The position numbers and the translations under genes are program-made. Below, in pieces: positions 18,356 through 27,382 of a stretch of DNA of 55,578 nt; position 1 is the first letter of the stretch; each line of letters opens with the position of its first letter. Origin of the DNA: Acidobacteria bacterium AH-259-L09 (GTDB taxonomy: Bacteria; Acidobacteriota; UBA6911; RPQK01); NCBI GenBank assembly GCA_027717875.1, contig JALLOL010000001.1, positions 1 to 55,578 on the forward strand. The letters run 5' to 3'. The notes beneath the pieces were generated by a model. The model ran no database searches and was not told the origin of the DNA. It was given only the letters and a program-made list of their open reading frames with translations.

Positions 18356-18597
18356 TAGTGTATTGGTCCTGCCAATCTTCTTCTTCGTCATACGTCATAC
18401 ATAGCAAATACCCATCACGTAACGTCTTAGCAATGTGTTAACCAAGTAGTGTTATTGCAAGAGTCTTGGTAGATGCGAGAAACTCAGTGGCCCAAACAGC
18501 TATTTTCTTCATGAGTCGCTGAGTGCTAGGTATAGTTCCCTGATTTTGTGGGCATTATGAACAACAGTTTGCGGTCGAGAGAGTGGAGGGATAATTA

Positions 18598-19683
18598 GTG
18601 AAAGTAGATAGTAGCAGAGAGCCCGTTGATGTAGTCGATCGATCCCCCACGCAGCGGCTGGAGAGCATCTTCTTCTCTTCCATGTTAGAAGTGAAGACGA
18701 ACGTCGTGATTCCCCCGGGCTTTCGCTACGGCAGTGGTTCCTTCGCCAAGAGGAAAGCTCTAAAGGTGTTGCCAAATCGGGCGGTATGTTATTTTCTTCG
18801 TGCTTCTGAAGATGCCGAAGCCCTGGAGAGAAAGTGGGAGACCGTATCGTTCGGGGGGATCCGTGGTAACACCGATCAGGACAGAGTCTTAATAGCGCGC
18901 CCGCTGGGCAACGGAAAGCGGGCTACGGTCAGCCTTTCAGGTCTTTGGTCAGGCACTCCTACGGTCACCTTCAATCGATTGTATGATTACTGGTCGAACC
19001 TGCGGTACGTTAAATTGGACCGGCCAGTGCGACACTTGGGCTCACTGGTGGAGGCGAGCCTTTTACAAAAAGGGGTGGTGCCCATGCACGCTGGGTGTTT
19101 CATGCGGGACGGGTACGCCCATTTGGTTCTGGCACCTCCAGACACTGGCAAGTCAAGATCGGTGATCGAACTAGTAAAAGCTGGCTGGGAATATGGGGCC
19201 GAGGATCTCGTGCTAATTAAAGACAAGGATGTCTATCCGGTGCCTTTCACGACGACTGTTGGCCAGTGGACGGGGCACGCCCTCCGTACGCGCCTGCTGC
19301 GCTTGTTTTGGAGGAGTACGACCGACAAACAAACCGTCTACGAGTCACTGGGGATTCCTCCAGCTCCCCTGGCTCCGTCCTATAAGATGGGAAATCTTTA
19401 TCTCTTGATCCGATCGCCCTCCTCTTCCGTCGTGCGTGTTGCTGAGCGGAGCAATGTCATGCGTCAGGTATTAATGTGGAACCGTATGGAACTAGCCTAT
19501 TATCAAGATAGATTGCTTACGGCCCTCCTCACACTAAACGAAGGATTACCTACCTTGGATGAACTGATGGCTGAAGAACGTCGCAACCTAAACCAGGTGC
19601 TACGAGAGGCAGCGCACGTATGCGTTGTACGAGCTAACGACGCTAGGGAGTTCCCTCGCCTTATCGAAGGGACTCTTCCCTGA
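18598..19683 (+). CDS. HPr-kinase-like P-loop protein
   Basis: 361 residues, GTG start. The central segment 'VPMHAGCFMRDGYAHLVLAP' then 'PDTGKSRSVIELVKAGWEY' (residues ~160-200) resembles the HprK/P C-terminal kinase fold: a P-loop preceded by a beta hairpin and followed by 'GAEDLVLI', where HPr kinase has 'aDDvvli'. The P-loop is degenerate: 'APPDTGKS' (residues 179-186) lacks the first glycine. Such HPr-kinase-like proteins occur in exopolysaccharide loci without a known partner. No membrane segment. The upstream 240 nt hold no gene. Function unknown. Confidence 0.7.
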   Translation: MKVDSSREPVDVVDRSPTQRLESIFFSSMLEVKTNVVIPPGFRYGSGSFAKRKALKVLPNRAVCYFLRASEDAEALERKWETVSFGGIRGNTDQDRVLIARPLGNGKRATVSLSGLWSGTPTVTFNRLYDYWSNLRYVKLDRPVRHLGSLVEASLLQKGVVPMHAGCFMRDGYAHLVLAPPDTGKSRSVIELVKAGWEYGAEDLVLIKDKDVYPVPFTTTVGQWTGHALRTRLLRLFWRSTTDKQTVYESLGIPPAPLAPSYKMGNLYLLIRSPSSSVVRVAERSNVMRQVLMWNRMELAYYQDRLLTALLTLNEGLPTLDELMAEERRNLNQVLREAAHVCVVRANDAREFPRLIEGTLP

Positions 19684-19973
19684 CATGCAGTGGTCTTGGG
19701 TTTATCGTCCGGTTAGTCATGCAAAGCTCAAAACACGATTGGATTGTCTGAGGCAACAGAGACAGCATTGATGGGGAATGAAGTGCTCCGGTGCGTCCGA
19801 AGGCATCAAGAGCTGAAGGTTTCCGGGGCCAGTTCGATCCTGCAATCGGGCACGCTATTTTAGACTGGCTTGTGGCAAGGAATGGTGTTTTGTTAACGCT
19901 TCACGACTGAATCCTCCCACCCCGGCTTCGGATCTAAGAGAGTCTTAACGAGGGCGGGAGGATCGTCCCGTTC
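19684..19973 (+). other. Intergenic stretch, no gene recognised
   Basis: About 290 nt between the HPr-kinase-like gene and the transposase-like remnant. Short frames such as 'AILDWLVARNGVLLTLHD' exist but are bounded by stops and match nothing I recognise. The stretch may belong to the same decayed insertion as the sequence that follows. Confidence 0.3.
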
Positions 19974-20170
19974 TGTTGTCTCAATGAAGCTTGTACGCAC
20001 TTTGGCAAACGGGGTCCTAGCAAGCTCCGGGTTGAGCAAACGTATGGCATCAGCCCATCCGCCTGCTGGAGGGTTGTTGGATGCCGGAGGGACGCGAGAA
20101 CATGCTTCTGCATCGCTTGGCGAGGGGTGTGAGATTGTCGGTGACCGGCTATACTTGCTGCTGTGATCAA
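19974..20170 (+). pseudogene. Decayed transposase N-terminus (IS1-like zinc-ribbon type)
   Basis: One frame reads 'CCLNEACTHFGKRGPSKLRV' then 'EQTYGISP'; shifting by one base gives 'IRLLEGCWMPEGREN'. Together they resemble the start of IS1-like transposases (xNPxCxxYGxRGxGNxRVxxxYG...RLLxCRxCG). No intact zinc ribbon, DDE catalytic domain or inverted repeats are visible. The remnant sits in a 760-nt gap with no gene. It supports past insertion here, but the match is short and made by eye. Confidence 0.4.
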
Positions 20171-20442
20171 GTAGAGCTCCGGCTGTGACAGCCCCGACAG
20201 AAGCGGCCAGCATCACAGCCTGTGCTGAGGCCGCCGGGGTAACCGAGCACATGTGGACCATCGACGATCCGGCTCATTATCAGCTTATCCAATGGTCTCG
20301 CTTCATTTCAGCAGAATAGAAATCACTAAGTGGCATCAAATACTTGCAGGAACTGGCTGGCAAAGTCAGATCGTCATGTCCTTCAGACAGGGTGGAAGTA
20401 CGGCTCGGCATAGATGATATAACCTTGAGAATCGAGGACTTT
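20171..20442 (+). other. Intergenic stretch before methyltransferase gene
   Basis: No supported gene. A minus-strand frame covering 19893-20261 is rich in Ala/Pro/Ser and looks like a composition artefact. The methyltransferase frame is open from a TTG at 20344, but the conserved part begins at ATG 20443. Confidence 0.3.
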
Positions 20443-21372
20443 ATGGAAACTGAGCTGCTTAAGCTTCTGCGATGTGTCAAATGTGAAAGTTCTCTTGATA
20501 CGCCCGGAGAGATCTTCTGTCCTCACTGCAGAACGACATATCCCATCGTCAATGGAGTTCCACGCCTCCTCCCGGAGAAGTTAAGCGAGGTGGTTCGACG
20601 GACAGCACAGAGCTTCGGGTGGGAATGGACGCAGGGATGGAATAAGTCGACCCTTGGCTCGGACAGCATCGACCTTGAGATCGAAAAGACGCAGTTCCTG
20701 GAGAAGACCCGCACGCAGCCGCCCGACCTGGAAGGGAAAGTGGTCCTGGATGCCGGGTGTGGGTTTGGCCGGTACTCTTACGTTGCCAGGAGCATGGGCG
20801 CACAGGTGGTCTCGGTTGACGTCAGCAACGCTGTGGAAAGTGCGCAGCGCAACCTGGAAGGGCTGGGGGACTGCCTAGTTGTGCAGGCAGACCTGTTCTC
20901 CTTGCCCGTGGCACCGAGCAGCTTCGACTTCATTTTCAGCCTAGGCGTACTGCATCACACTATAGACGCCTGCGGTGCGTTTTTGAATCTGGTTCGCTTG
21001 CTGAGGCCTGGGGGTGAGATTGCCATCTGGGTCTACAGGAGAGAATCCCCGGAGCGCGAACTGGTTTTCAACCGCATCCGCGAGATTACGCTGAAACTTC
21101 CTTATGACACGCTTCTAAAGGTGAGCGAGATTCTGGCTCTCATTGCCCAAAGTCCTGCTCTGCCCGCCGAAAGTAAGAACCGCATCCCCATTTCGTCCCT
21201 CGGGCATAACAACTTCGACTGGTACTCCTGCCCAATTCGTGACCATTTTACACCAGGAGAGGTACAATCCTGGTTCCATAAGGCTGGCCTGGCAGATATC
21301 GAAGTCTATGGCCGGATCCACTCCGATGGCTATGGAGGTGCCATAGGTGCGAAAGGGCGCTGCCCGAGATAG
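20443..21372 (+). CDS. Methyltransferase with N-terminal Trm112-like zinc ribbon
   Basis: 309 residues from ATG 20443. 'LLRCVKCESSLDTPGEIFCP' and 'HCRTTYPIVNGVPRLLPE' form a Trm112-like zinc ribbon (C-x2-C...C-x2-C) at residues ~8-45. The class I methyltransferase follows: 'VVLDAGCGFGRYSYVARSMG' near 100, 'VVSVDVSNAVESAQRN', 'FDFIFSLGVLHHT' and 'RLLRPGGEIAIWVYRR'. The C-terminal 'WYSCPIRDHFTPGEVQSWF' is seen in sugar/lipid methyltransferases of this type. Start at 20443 is preferred over TTG 20344 because the zinc ribbon begins there and GAGGA precedes it. Confidence 0.85.
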   Translation: METELLKLLRCVKCESSLDTPGEIFCPHCRTTYPIVNGVPRLLPEKLSEVVRRTAQSFGWEWTQGWNKSTLGSDSIDLEIEKTQFLEKTRTQPPDLEGKVVLDAGCGFGRYSYVARSMGAQVVSVDVSNAVESAQRNLEGLGDCLVVQADLFSLPVAPSSFDFIFSLGVLHHTIDACGAFLNLVRLLRPGGEIAIWVYRRESPERELVFNRIREITLKLPYDTLLKVSEILALIAQSPALPAESKNRIPISSLGHNNFDWYSCPIRDHFTPGEVQSWFHKAGLADIEVYGRIHSDGYGGAIGAKGRCPR

Positions 21373-21493
21373 GACCGGTCTCGAGTGGCCGTAAGACGGA
21401 TCACTTATTTCCCGGATATCAATGCGTACTATTAAACTCACAAGATGAGGAAGAATGACGACGAGTGAGTGGAGGGCTTTCTTGGCACGTAGC

Positions 21494-21671
21494 ATTGTGA
21501 CTGGAGGAGCCGGGATTTATCGGGTTGCATCTGGTGGAGAAGTTACTGAAGAGGGGGAACGACGCTCTGCTACGTGTTAAACCGCTTCACTTCCTAGACG
21601 ACGTCCCCACTGGGAGCACAGAAAACCTCGTACACATTTTAGGGCGCGTCCAGTCTATAAATCACCCCTAA
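21494..21671 (+). pseudogene. N-terminal remnant of NAD-dependent sugar epimerase
   Basis: The sequence reads 'IVTGGAG' then, after one extra base at about 21515, 'FIGLHLVEKLLKRGND' and 'LDDVPTGSTENLVHI', ending at TAA 21669. Restoring the frame gives the GGAGFIG dinucleotide-binding motif and the following loop of an extended SDR epimerase, similar to the gene at 894-1844. Only about 55 residues of an expected 310 remain. It lies immediately before the nucleotide-sugar dehydrogenase gene, so an epimerase once preceded it. Confidence 0.65.
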
Positions 21672-21704
21672 ATAACAGCCGATTACAATCATAGGAAGGG
21701 AAAA

Positions 21705-23048
21705 ATGGGCGAACCCAGCATGGGCTTGTATGGTGAATTGCTGCAGAGTGGTCAGAAGCGCGTGGGGATCTGGGGGGTCGGCTATATTGGCTATTCCTCC
21801 ATGGCGCACTTTGCGCGGAGCGGCGTCACCTGCGTCGGCTTTGATCTCGACCACGAGAAGCTTGACAAAATCCGCTTGGGACAATGTGCTACCCCAAACA
21901 TGGAGTACTGGCTGAATTTTGACGTCCGCCAACTTGCGCAGGCTGGATTAATGCAGGTGGCCGAGAGGTGGGAGGAGTTGGTCTCATCAGATGTCTTCGT
22001 CCACCTAATCTGTGTTCCAACTGAGCAGGGCGCCCGCCCCTACAACGAGCCTCTGAAGATGGTGACGCAGTGGCTCTCTCGATACATCTCCGTGCGGCGA
22101 GATCTCCCGCCGCTCGTTATTATCGAGAGTACGATCGCGCCGAACATTGTAGACGAGGTGGTTATTCCCCTTCTGGAGCGGGCCGGCCTATCGGTTGGGG
22201 AAGACATTCTGCTCGGGGTGGCCCCACGCCGAGATTGGTTCATCTCCCCTGATAAAAGCCTTCGAACTCTTCCCAGGGTGGTAGGTGGGACCACACGCGC
22301 CACGACCGAGAGAATGCGAGAGGTGTTAGGCTTAGTTTGCCAGACTGTGCTTGCCGCGCCAGACCATCGCCACGCCGCGCTCGTGAAAAGCATCGAGAAC
22401 GCATACCGGCAGGTAGAGATTGCACTCGCCAACCAGCTTACCCTCGCCTACCCGGACATCGATATGCGTGAGGTCCTGAGTCTCGTGGGAACCAAGTGGA
22501 ACATTGGAACCTACCATCCGTCCTTTGGCACAGGAGGATATTGCATCCCGCTAGCGCCCCATTATGTCCTGGACGGTGCCCCGTATCCTGAGAAATTGAC
22601 TATCCTTCGAGCGTCAATGGCCTCGGAGCACGAAATGCCACATGTGATGGCCAGGAAAATCGTAGAGAAATATGGACCTAAAAGGGTAGGTATCGCTGGA
22701 CTAGCTTACAAAGGGGATATCAAAGTTGCCGTATTAAGTCCGACGTTGCGGCTCGTTCGCGAGTTCCGACGGCATGGCGTCGAGGTCAAGGTTAATGATC
22801 CCTACTTCTCTCCTGAGGAGATTCAGAATGTTGCAGGCGTCGAAGCTTTTGACTTCCCCGAAGGGTTGGCTGAGTTCGACACGATCCTTGTTGTAGCTGA
22901 TCACTTGGTCTATCGAGCGATCCCTGCGGAGCGGCTTCGAGAGCATCTCCGTGCGTGCAGAGCCATTATAGATAATACGGGGATGTGGAGGACAATCCGT
23001 TTCGACGGCATCGCCTATTACCAGGCAGGAACCAAGGGATGGATATAG
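21705..23048 (+). CDS. UDP-sugar (UDP-HexNAc/UDP-glucose) 6-dehydrogenase family
   Basis: 447 residues. 'RVGIWGVGYIGYSSMAHFAR' (NAD-binding GxGYxG) starts the protein. 'IIESTIAPNIVDEVVIPLLE', 'SIENAYRQVEIALANQL' and 'GTGGYCIPLAPHY', with the catalytic cysteine near residue 280, follow, and 'VGIAGLAYKGDIKVAVLSPT' opens the C-terminal domain. This is the order of the UDP-glucose/GDP-mannose dehydrogenase family. Two-step oxidation at C6 would give a UDP-uronic acid. WbpA/WecC/TviB-like preference cannot be separated by eye. The product suits the C5-epimerase and AsnB-like genes downstream. Confidence 0.87.
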   Translation: MGEPSMGLYGELLQSGQKRVGIWGVGYIGYSSMAHFARSGVTCVGFDLDHEKLDKIRLGQCATPNMEYWLNFDVRQLAQAGLMQVAERWEELVSSDVFVHLICVPTEQGARPYNEPLKMVTQWLSRYISVRRDLPPLVIIESTIAPNIVDEVVIPLLERAGLSVGEDILLGVAPRRDWFISPDKSLRTLPRVVGGTTRATTERMREVLGLVCQTVLAAPDHRHAALVKSIENAYRQVEIALANQLTLAYPDIDMREVLSLVGTKWNIGTYHPSFGTGGYCIPLAPHYVLDGAPYPEKLTILRASMASEHEMPHVMARKIVEKYGPKRVGIAGLAYKGDIKVAVLSPTLRLVREFRRHGVEVKVNDPYFSPEEIQNVAGVEAFDFPEGLAEFDTILVVADHLVYRAIPAERLREHLRACRAIIDNTGMWRTIRFDGIAYYQAGTKGWI

Positions 23049-23104
23049 GGTCTATGAGTCAGCGTCTGAAGTGAAAAGGATCTGCAGACCTTCAGGGGTG
23101 ATTG

Positions 23105-24232
23105 ATGAGTAGCCAGGTTACCGGATCTTCACCTATCCATGTACATCTCTTGTTGTGGAAACGATGGGTCGGGAGGAAGAACACCGTCTACGCGTATTTC
23201 CAGTGGCTAGGGAGGATGGAAAGGACCTGGCCGGTCAAGTTTCAGCTGTGCGATTACCCGTTGGCCGGAATTATAGCAAATATAACGTATGCAATGGGTT
23301 CAGTGTTATATAGGAGCAAACTCAGAAGTATCCTGCTCACGCGACCGTGGAATATCTTGAGACACTCGATCTTCCTCTCCCAACAGTATCTGAACAAGGC
23401 CAAACCCGACCTATTACTCACCATGTTGTATTTTCCCTTGAATAGGGTGAATGTACCCATCGTATTCGAGTGGGACTTCTTTCCCTACGGTCCAGCTTAT
23501 ATCCAGGAGGAGATGAGACGGCGTCTTTATATACCGAATTGGATGATTGAAAGGTCTTCCCACGTGATTGTCAGGCACGAGCTATCTCTTAACACGTTCA
23601 AAGTTCTATTCCCCGAGTTCTCCGATAAAGGGGTGGTAATACCCCCTTACTTGCCCGACTTAGAAACTTTACCTGAAGAAAGAGTCTATGAGAAGTTCAG
23701 GGAGTTTAGGCACCCCAAGGTGAGACTCCTGTTTGTGGGTAACTTAGCTAGGTGCAAAGGCCTAACTGAGCTTGTCGAGGCCTATGGGATGCTGAAGGAA
23801 ATGCACAGGGAAATAGAGCTCACAGTGGTTTCCAGGTTTCAGGACGGGATAGTGGAGCTTCCACCCGACGTAAGGACTTTTTCAAACCTATCCCAAACGG
23901 AAGTTTATAAATTGATGGGCGAGTCTCATATTTTTGCTCTTCCCAGCAAGCAAGAGGCCACCGGAAACGTATTGTGGGAGGCGCTGGCCAACGGATGCGC
24001 GATTTTGTCTCCTGCGCTAAGCCCTCAAAAGGAACTGTTCGGTCAATTTGGTTTGACGGCGGACCCAACGTCTTCTGAAGATCTAGCGGAAGCACTTGAA
24101 CAGATGATTAATGACCGTGACTTTTGCTTGGCTTGTGCTCTTAAGGCCCGCAGCACGTTTTTGGAAAACTATCACCGTTCGATCGTTGAGAGGAAGTATT
24201 ACGAAGTCTTCAAAAAGGCCGTGTTTGGGTGA
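23105..24232 (+). CDS. GT4-family glycosyltransferase
   Basis: 375 residues. The C-terminal half carries 'VRLLFVGNLARCKGLTELVE', 'FSNLSQTEVYKLMGESHIFA' and 'PSKQEATGNVLWEALANGCA', the donor-binding E-x7-E region of GT4 (GT-B, retaining) enzymes. The N-terminal acceptor domain is divergent. No transmembrane helix is evident, so it acts at the cytoplasmic membrane face. Start could be TTG 23102 or ATG 23105. It overlaps the following glycosyltransferase gene by 4 nt (GTGA), so the two are co-translated and probably act in sequence. Confidence 0.8.
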   Translation: MSSQVTGSSPIHVHLLLWKRWVGRKNTVYAYFQWLGRMERTWPVKFQLCDYPLAGIIANITYAMGSVLYRSKLRSILLTRPWNILRHSIFLSQQYLNKAKPDLLLTMLYFPLNRVNVPIVFEWDFFPYGPAYIQEEMRRRLYIPNWMIERSSHVIVRHELSLNTFKVLFPEFSDKGVVIPPYLPDLETLPEERVYEKFREFRHPKVRLLFVGNLARCKGLTELVEAYGMLKEMHREIELTVVSRFQDGIVELPPDVRTFSNLSQTEVYKLMGESHIFALPSKQEATGNVLWEALANGCAILSPALSPQKELFGQFGLTADPTSSEDLAEALEQMINDRDFCLACALKARSTFLENYHRSIVERKYYEVFKKAVFG

Positions 24233-25440
24233 ACTTACTCTTTCTTACAAATGTGTTCCCCTTTCCTCCACACCATGGAAGCTCCGTCATCTCTTATAAC
24301 TGGATCCGCTATCTGGCCGGGCGGCATAACATTGTTCTCTTGTCTTTCGATCGGCGTGTAGATGAAAAGGGTAGACAAGAACTACTGGAAATGGGTATAA
24401 GTTTGTTGGATGCTCCGTTGCAAACACGGACTGGTCTTTCTCTTCCCTGGCGTGTTCTGGGCCGCACACCATTAGCTCTGGCTCGGATACCGGTAGGACG
24501 GATTCGTAAACTCCTCATCGAGGAAGGTCAAGCTCGGAAAGCCGACGCAGCCATCTTGATAGGGCCCGACCTTGCCGCTTTTCTTGTTGATGGGGCGTGG
24601 TCGGTTCCTGTCATCTTCGCCCCTTACGATGCCGTATCGCTGAATCTGGCAATGCGTTTGCCCTTCGTGCAAGATCCTTTTCGCCGAGCTTGGCTCAGGC
24701 TGGAGCAAAAGAAGTGGGAATTTCTTGAGGGGCACATCTATCCGAATGCTGATGCGTGTGTTTTTGTTACAGATAGAGATGCCAATGTCATTTTGAGACA
24801 CTTGAAAACACCAGCGAAGGCACGGATATGCGTAGTCCCTAACGGGGTTGACTCCGTTTACTTTAGCCCGCAGAACGTTAAGGAAAGAACTAACCATATG
24901 GTGATGACTGGGAACATGGGCGCCCACCAGTCGGTTGTTTCAATTAGGTGGTTCTTGGACCAGGTCTTGCCGGAGGTACAACGGGCCGTGCCGGATGCCA
25001 CTCTCGACATCGTGGGTCGAGCTCCTCACCCGAGTATACGAAGAGCGGCCGCGAAATTGCCAGAGGTCCGCATCACTGGATACGTACCGGATGTCAGACC
25101 GTATGTCGCGAAGGCTAGTCTTTATGTGTGTTGTCTAATCGCGGGCTCCGGTCTCAAAAATCGCGTTATGGAGGCGATGGCTATGGGAAAAGCCGTGGTG
25201 GGTACACGACATTGCTGCCATGGGTTGCAGGTAAAGCTGAACCAAGACATTGTCGTGGCGCCTAGCGAGCATGAATTAGCACCCACAATCATTCGACTTC
25301 TAAATGATCAGGTAAGACGACAGCAGCTGGGTTGTTCTGCCAGACGTGCTGTCATAAAAGGTCATTCCTGGGAAGTCGCAGTCAGTCGAGTGGAAAGTCT
25401 ACTGCAGCAAATAGTCCAGGAGAGGGGGACACACTCCTGA
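24229..25440 (+). CDS. GT4-family glycosyltransferase
   Basis: 403 residues, GTG start overlapping the previous stop. 'NLLFLTNVFPFPPHHGSSVI' is the classic GT4 N-terminus (P/HHG loop). 'ICVVPNGVDSVYFSP' precedes the donor domain, with 'DIVGRAPHPSIRRAAAKLP' and 'GSGLKNRVMEAMAMGKAVVG' (E-x7-E). Sugar:phosphate donors are recognised by this region. Adds one sugar to the lipid-linked repeat unit; donor unknown. Intact and of normal length. Confidence 0.85.
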   Translation: MNLLFLTNVFPFPPHHGSSVISYNWIRYLAGRHNIVLLSFDRRVDEKGRQELLEMGISLLDAPLQTRTGLSLPWRVLGRTPLALARIPVGRIRKLLIEEGQARKADAAILIGPDLAAFLVDGAWSVPVIFAPYDAVSLNLAMRLPFVQDPFRRAWLRLEQKKWEFLEGHIYPNADACVFVTDRDANVILRHLKTPAKARICVVPNGVDSVYFSPQNVKERTNHMVMTGNMGAHQSVVSIRWFLDQVLPEVQRAVPDATLDIVGRAPHPSIRRAAAKLPEVRITGYVPDVRPYVAKASLYVCCLIAGSGLKNRVMEAMAMGKAVVGTRHCCHGLQVKLNQDIVVAPSEHELAPTIIRLLNDQVRRQQLGCSARRAVIKGHSWEVAVSRVESLLQQIVQERGTHS

Positions 25441-25594
25441 GCGATGTTTAGTCCTTAAGGCAGCTGGCAAAGAGAGCCCAGAGGGGTGGAGGGTTCCGGG
25501 GTGCTACGGAGCCGTGGACCTCAGTCTTTGCCGTTTGTGTCGCTCTGGATGAGCCCACGGAGTTTAATGACAAAACTGAAGTGAACGTACTCTG

Positions 25595-27244
25595 ATGCCA
25601 CCGCAAATACTTATTATTGGGCTTGACGGGGCAACCTTCAAGATACTCGATCCTTTAATGGATAAGGGAGTTATGCCCAATCTTCGGTATTTGTGTAGGT
25701 TTGGCGCTCGTGGGGAGCTTGACTCGGTGCATCCCCCAATTACGGCGCCGGCATGGAGTTCTTTTCGCACGGGTGTTAATCCGGGTAAACATGGCATCTA
25801 CGGTTTTACGCGATTATTAGGTCCCGAAAATGATGATTCCACAATACAGATAGGACTCAACAATGCGTCTCAAATTAGAACCCTTCGTCTCTGGGACTAT
25901 CTAGGTCGAGCCGGGTTGCGGGTCGGTGTCTTTAATTTACCTTTTACTTATCCCGTTGATGAACTGAATGGCACTATGATTGCGGCGTCCATGACAGGCG
26001 GTGAAAGGCTGGCTGGTTACCCGGAGAATATCATCGAAGAGGTCCTACGCAAGACAGGGACTCACTTTTTCGAAAAGCCTATTGAGGACGGGGTTTCGGC
26101 GACACAAGCGTATATCCTTAGGTTGATTCGAGCGGTTGAGGAGCAACTCAAAGTAGACTTGTGGTCATTGGCTAATCTTAACGACGATGTGTACATAACA
26201 GTCTATACCGAAACTGACCCTCTCCAGCACATGTTTTATAAGTATCTTGATCCTGCCCATCCGGAATATGAAAGTCCAAGGGCTGCCAGATTCAGACCTC
26301 TATTGACTAGATTCTATCGTGCTCTGGATGACGCTGTTGGCAGAATGTTGGAGGCCTGTGATTCCCGAACGACGGTTTTGGTCTTGTCTGACCATGGATT
26401 TCAATCAGGAGACAAAATTTTCAATATCAATAGTTACTTGCTCAATAAAGGCTTCCTCTCCTTGAAAGACGATAGCCTTCCTAGCAGGACAGGGCGGGCA
26501 ATAAATTGGGGCTCACTTCTCAGGTGGCTAGCACGTGCTGACATTCTGAACCTAAGGTCAAGAATGAGCTATGACTTGAAGAACAGAATTCTGTCGAAGG
26601 TCACCAAGATAAATCGGAGTGCCATATCGTCAAAAGAGTCACTTGCCTTCATGGCATCGAATAACGAGATGAGTATACATTTGAATAAGAGGTTATCTGA
26701 GAGTGAACGTCGGTGCACGGCTGAAGAACTGTGCACAGTCCTAAGGGATCTTAAAGATCCAGACACAAGTCTATCCATATTCCGGGGTGTGTATTCACGT
26801 GAGGATGTCTATGAAGGACCATTCACAGAATTCGCTGCAGATATTCTCCTTCTCCCCAATCCACCGTATCAGCTTCGTACAGCCATTGGTGCTCAGAGGC
26901 TCATCGAGTTGCAGAATCCCTTTGGTCAATGCGGTGACCACGCTCGCGAAGGTATGCTGATCGCTTTTGGCCCATCCGTTCAGAACGGCTTGACCTTGGG
27001 ATCAGCTTCTATCATGGATATCACTCCCACAGTCCTGCAGATGTTGGGACTGCCCATTCCAGAGGCGATGGATGGAAATGTTCTCGGCTTCTCACATACC
27101 AGGGCCAGTGAGGATCCATTGAGAGAAAAAATCGACATATATACAGCACCAGCTGAGGGGGAAAGGGAAGTTTACTCGGAGCATGAAGAACAAGTTGTGC
27201 GGGATCGTCTTCGTAACCTGGGTTACATCGACCGGTCGCAGTAA
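25595..27244 (+). CDS. Alkaline-phosphatase-superfamily phosphodiesterase/phosphotransferase
   Basis: 549 residues. 'ILIIGLDGATFKILDPLMDK' supplies the first metal-binding Asp. 'PITAPAWSSFRTGVNPGKHG' contains the nucleophile region, 'TETDPLQHMFYKYLDP' and 'VLVLSDHGFQSG' give the Asp/His metal ligands, and 'ASIMDITPTVLQMLGLP' is the usual C-terminal motif. This is the type I phosphodiesterase/nucleotide pyrophosphatase branch (PF01663). Such enzymes hydrolyse or transfer phospho-groups. In glycan loci they may add or remove phosphodiester decorations. No signal peptide is evident, so cytoplasmic action is likely. Confidence 0.8.
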   Translation: MPPQILIIGLDGATFKILDPLMDKGVMPNLRYLCRFGARGELDSVHPPITAPAWSSFRTGVNPGKHGIYGFTRLLGPENDDSTIQIGLNNASQIRTLRLWDYLGRAGLRVGVFNLPFTYPVDELNGTMIAASMTGGERLAGYPENIIEEVLRKTGTHFFEKPIEDGVSATQAYILRLIRAVEEQLKVDLWSLANLNDDVYITVYTETDPLQHMFYKYLDPAHPEYESPRAARFRPLLTRFYRALDDAVGRMLEACDSRTTVLVLSDHGFQSGDKIFNINSYLLNKGFLSLKDDSLPSRTGRAINWGSLLRWLARADILNLRSRMSYDLKNRILSKVTKINRSAISSKESLAFMASNNEMSIHLNKRLSESERRCTAEELCTVLRDLKDPDTSLSIFRGVYSREDVYEGPFTEFAADILLLPNPPYQLRTAIGAQRLIELQNPFGQCGDHAREGMLIAFGPSVQNGLTLGSASIMDITPTVLQMLGLPIPEAMDGNVLGFSHTRASEDPLREKIDIYTAPAEGEREVYSEHEEQVVRDRLRNLGYIDRSQ

Positions 27245-27382
27245 GCTGCATGAGCCCAACTGGCGTCGGTTCGTGCCTTTTGTGAGGATGGTCGGGCGTC
27301 CACTAAACCGGTACATATGGCTTGAATGTGCAGATAGAATTGAAGTGATGCTTTGCGAGCTGATAAGGCGGAGGCAATCCGC

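Noticed and set aside
19893..20261. Minus-strand frame of 122 codons
   Set aside because: Ala/Ser/Pro-rich, no family resemblance, and it overlaps the transposase-like remnant on the + strand. Probably a composition artefact.
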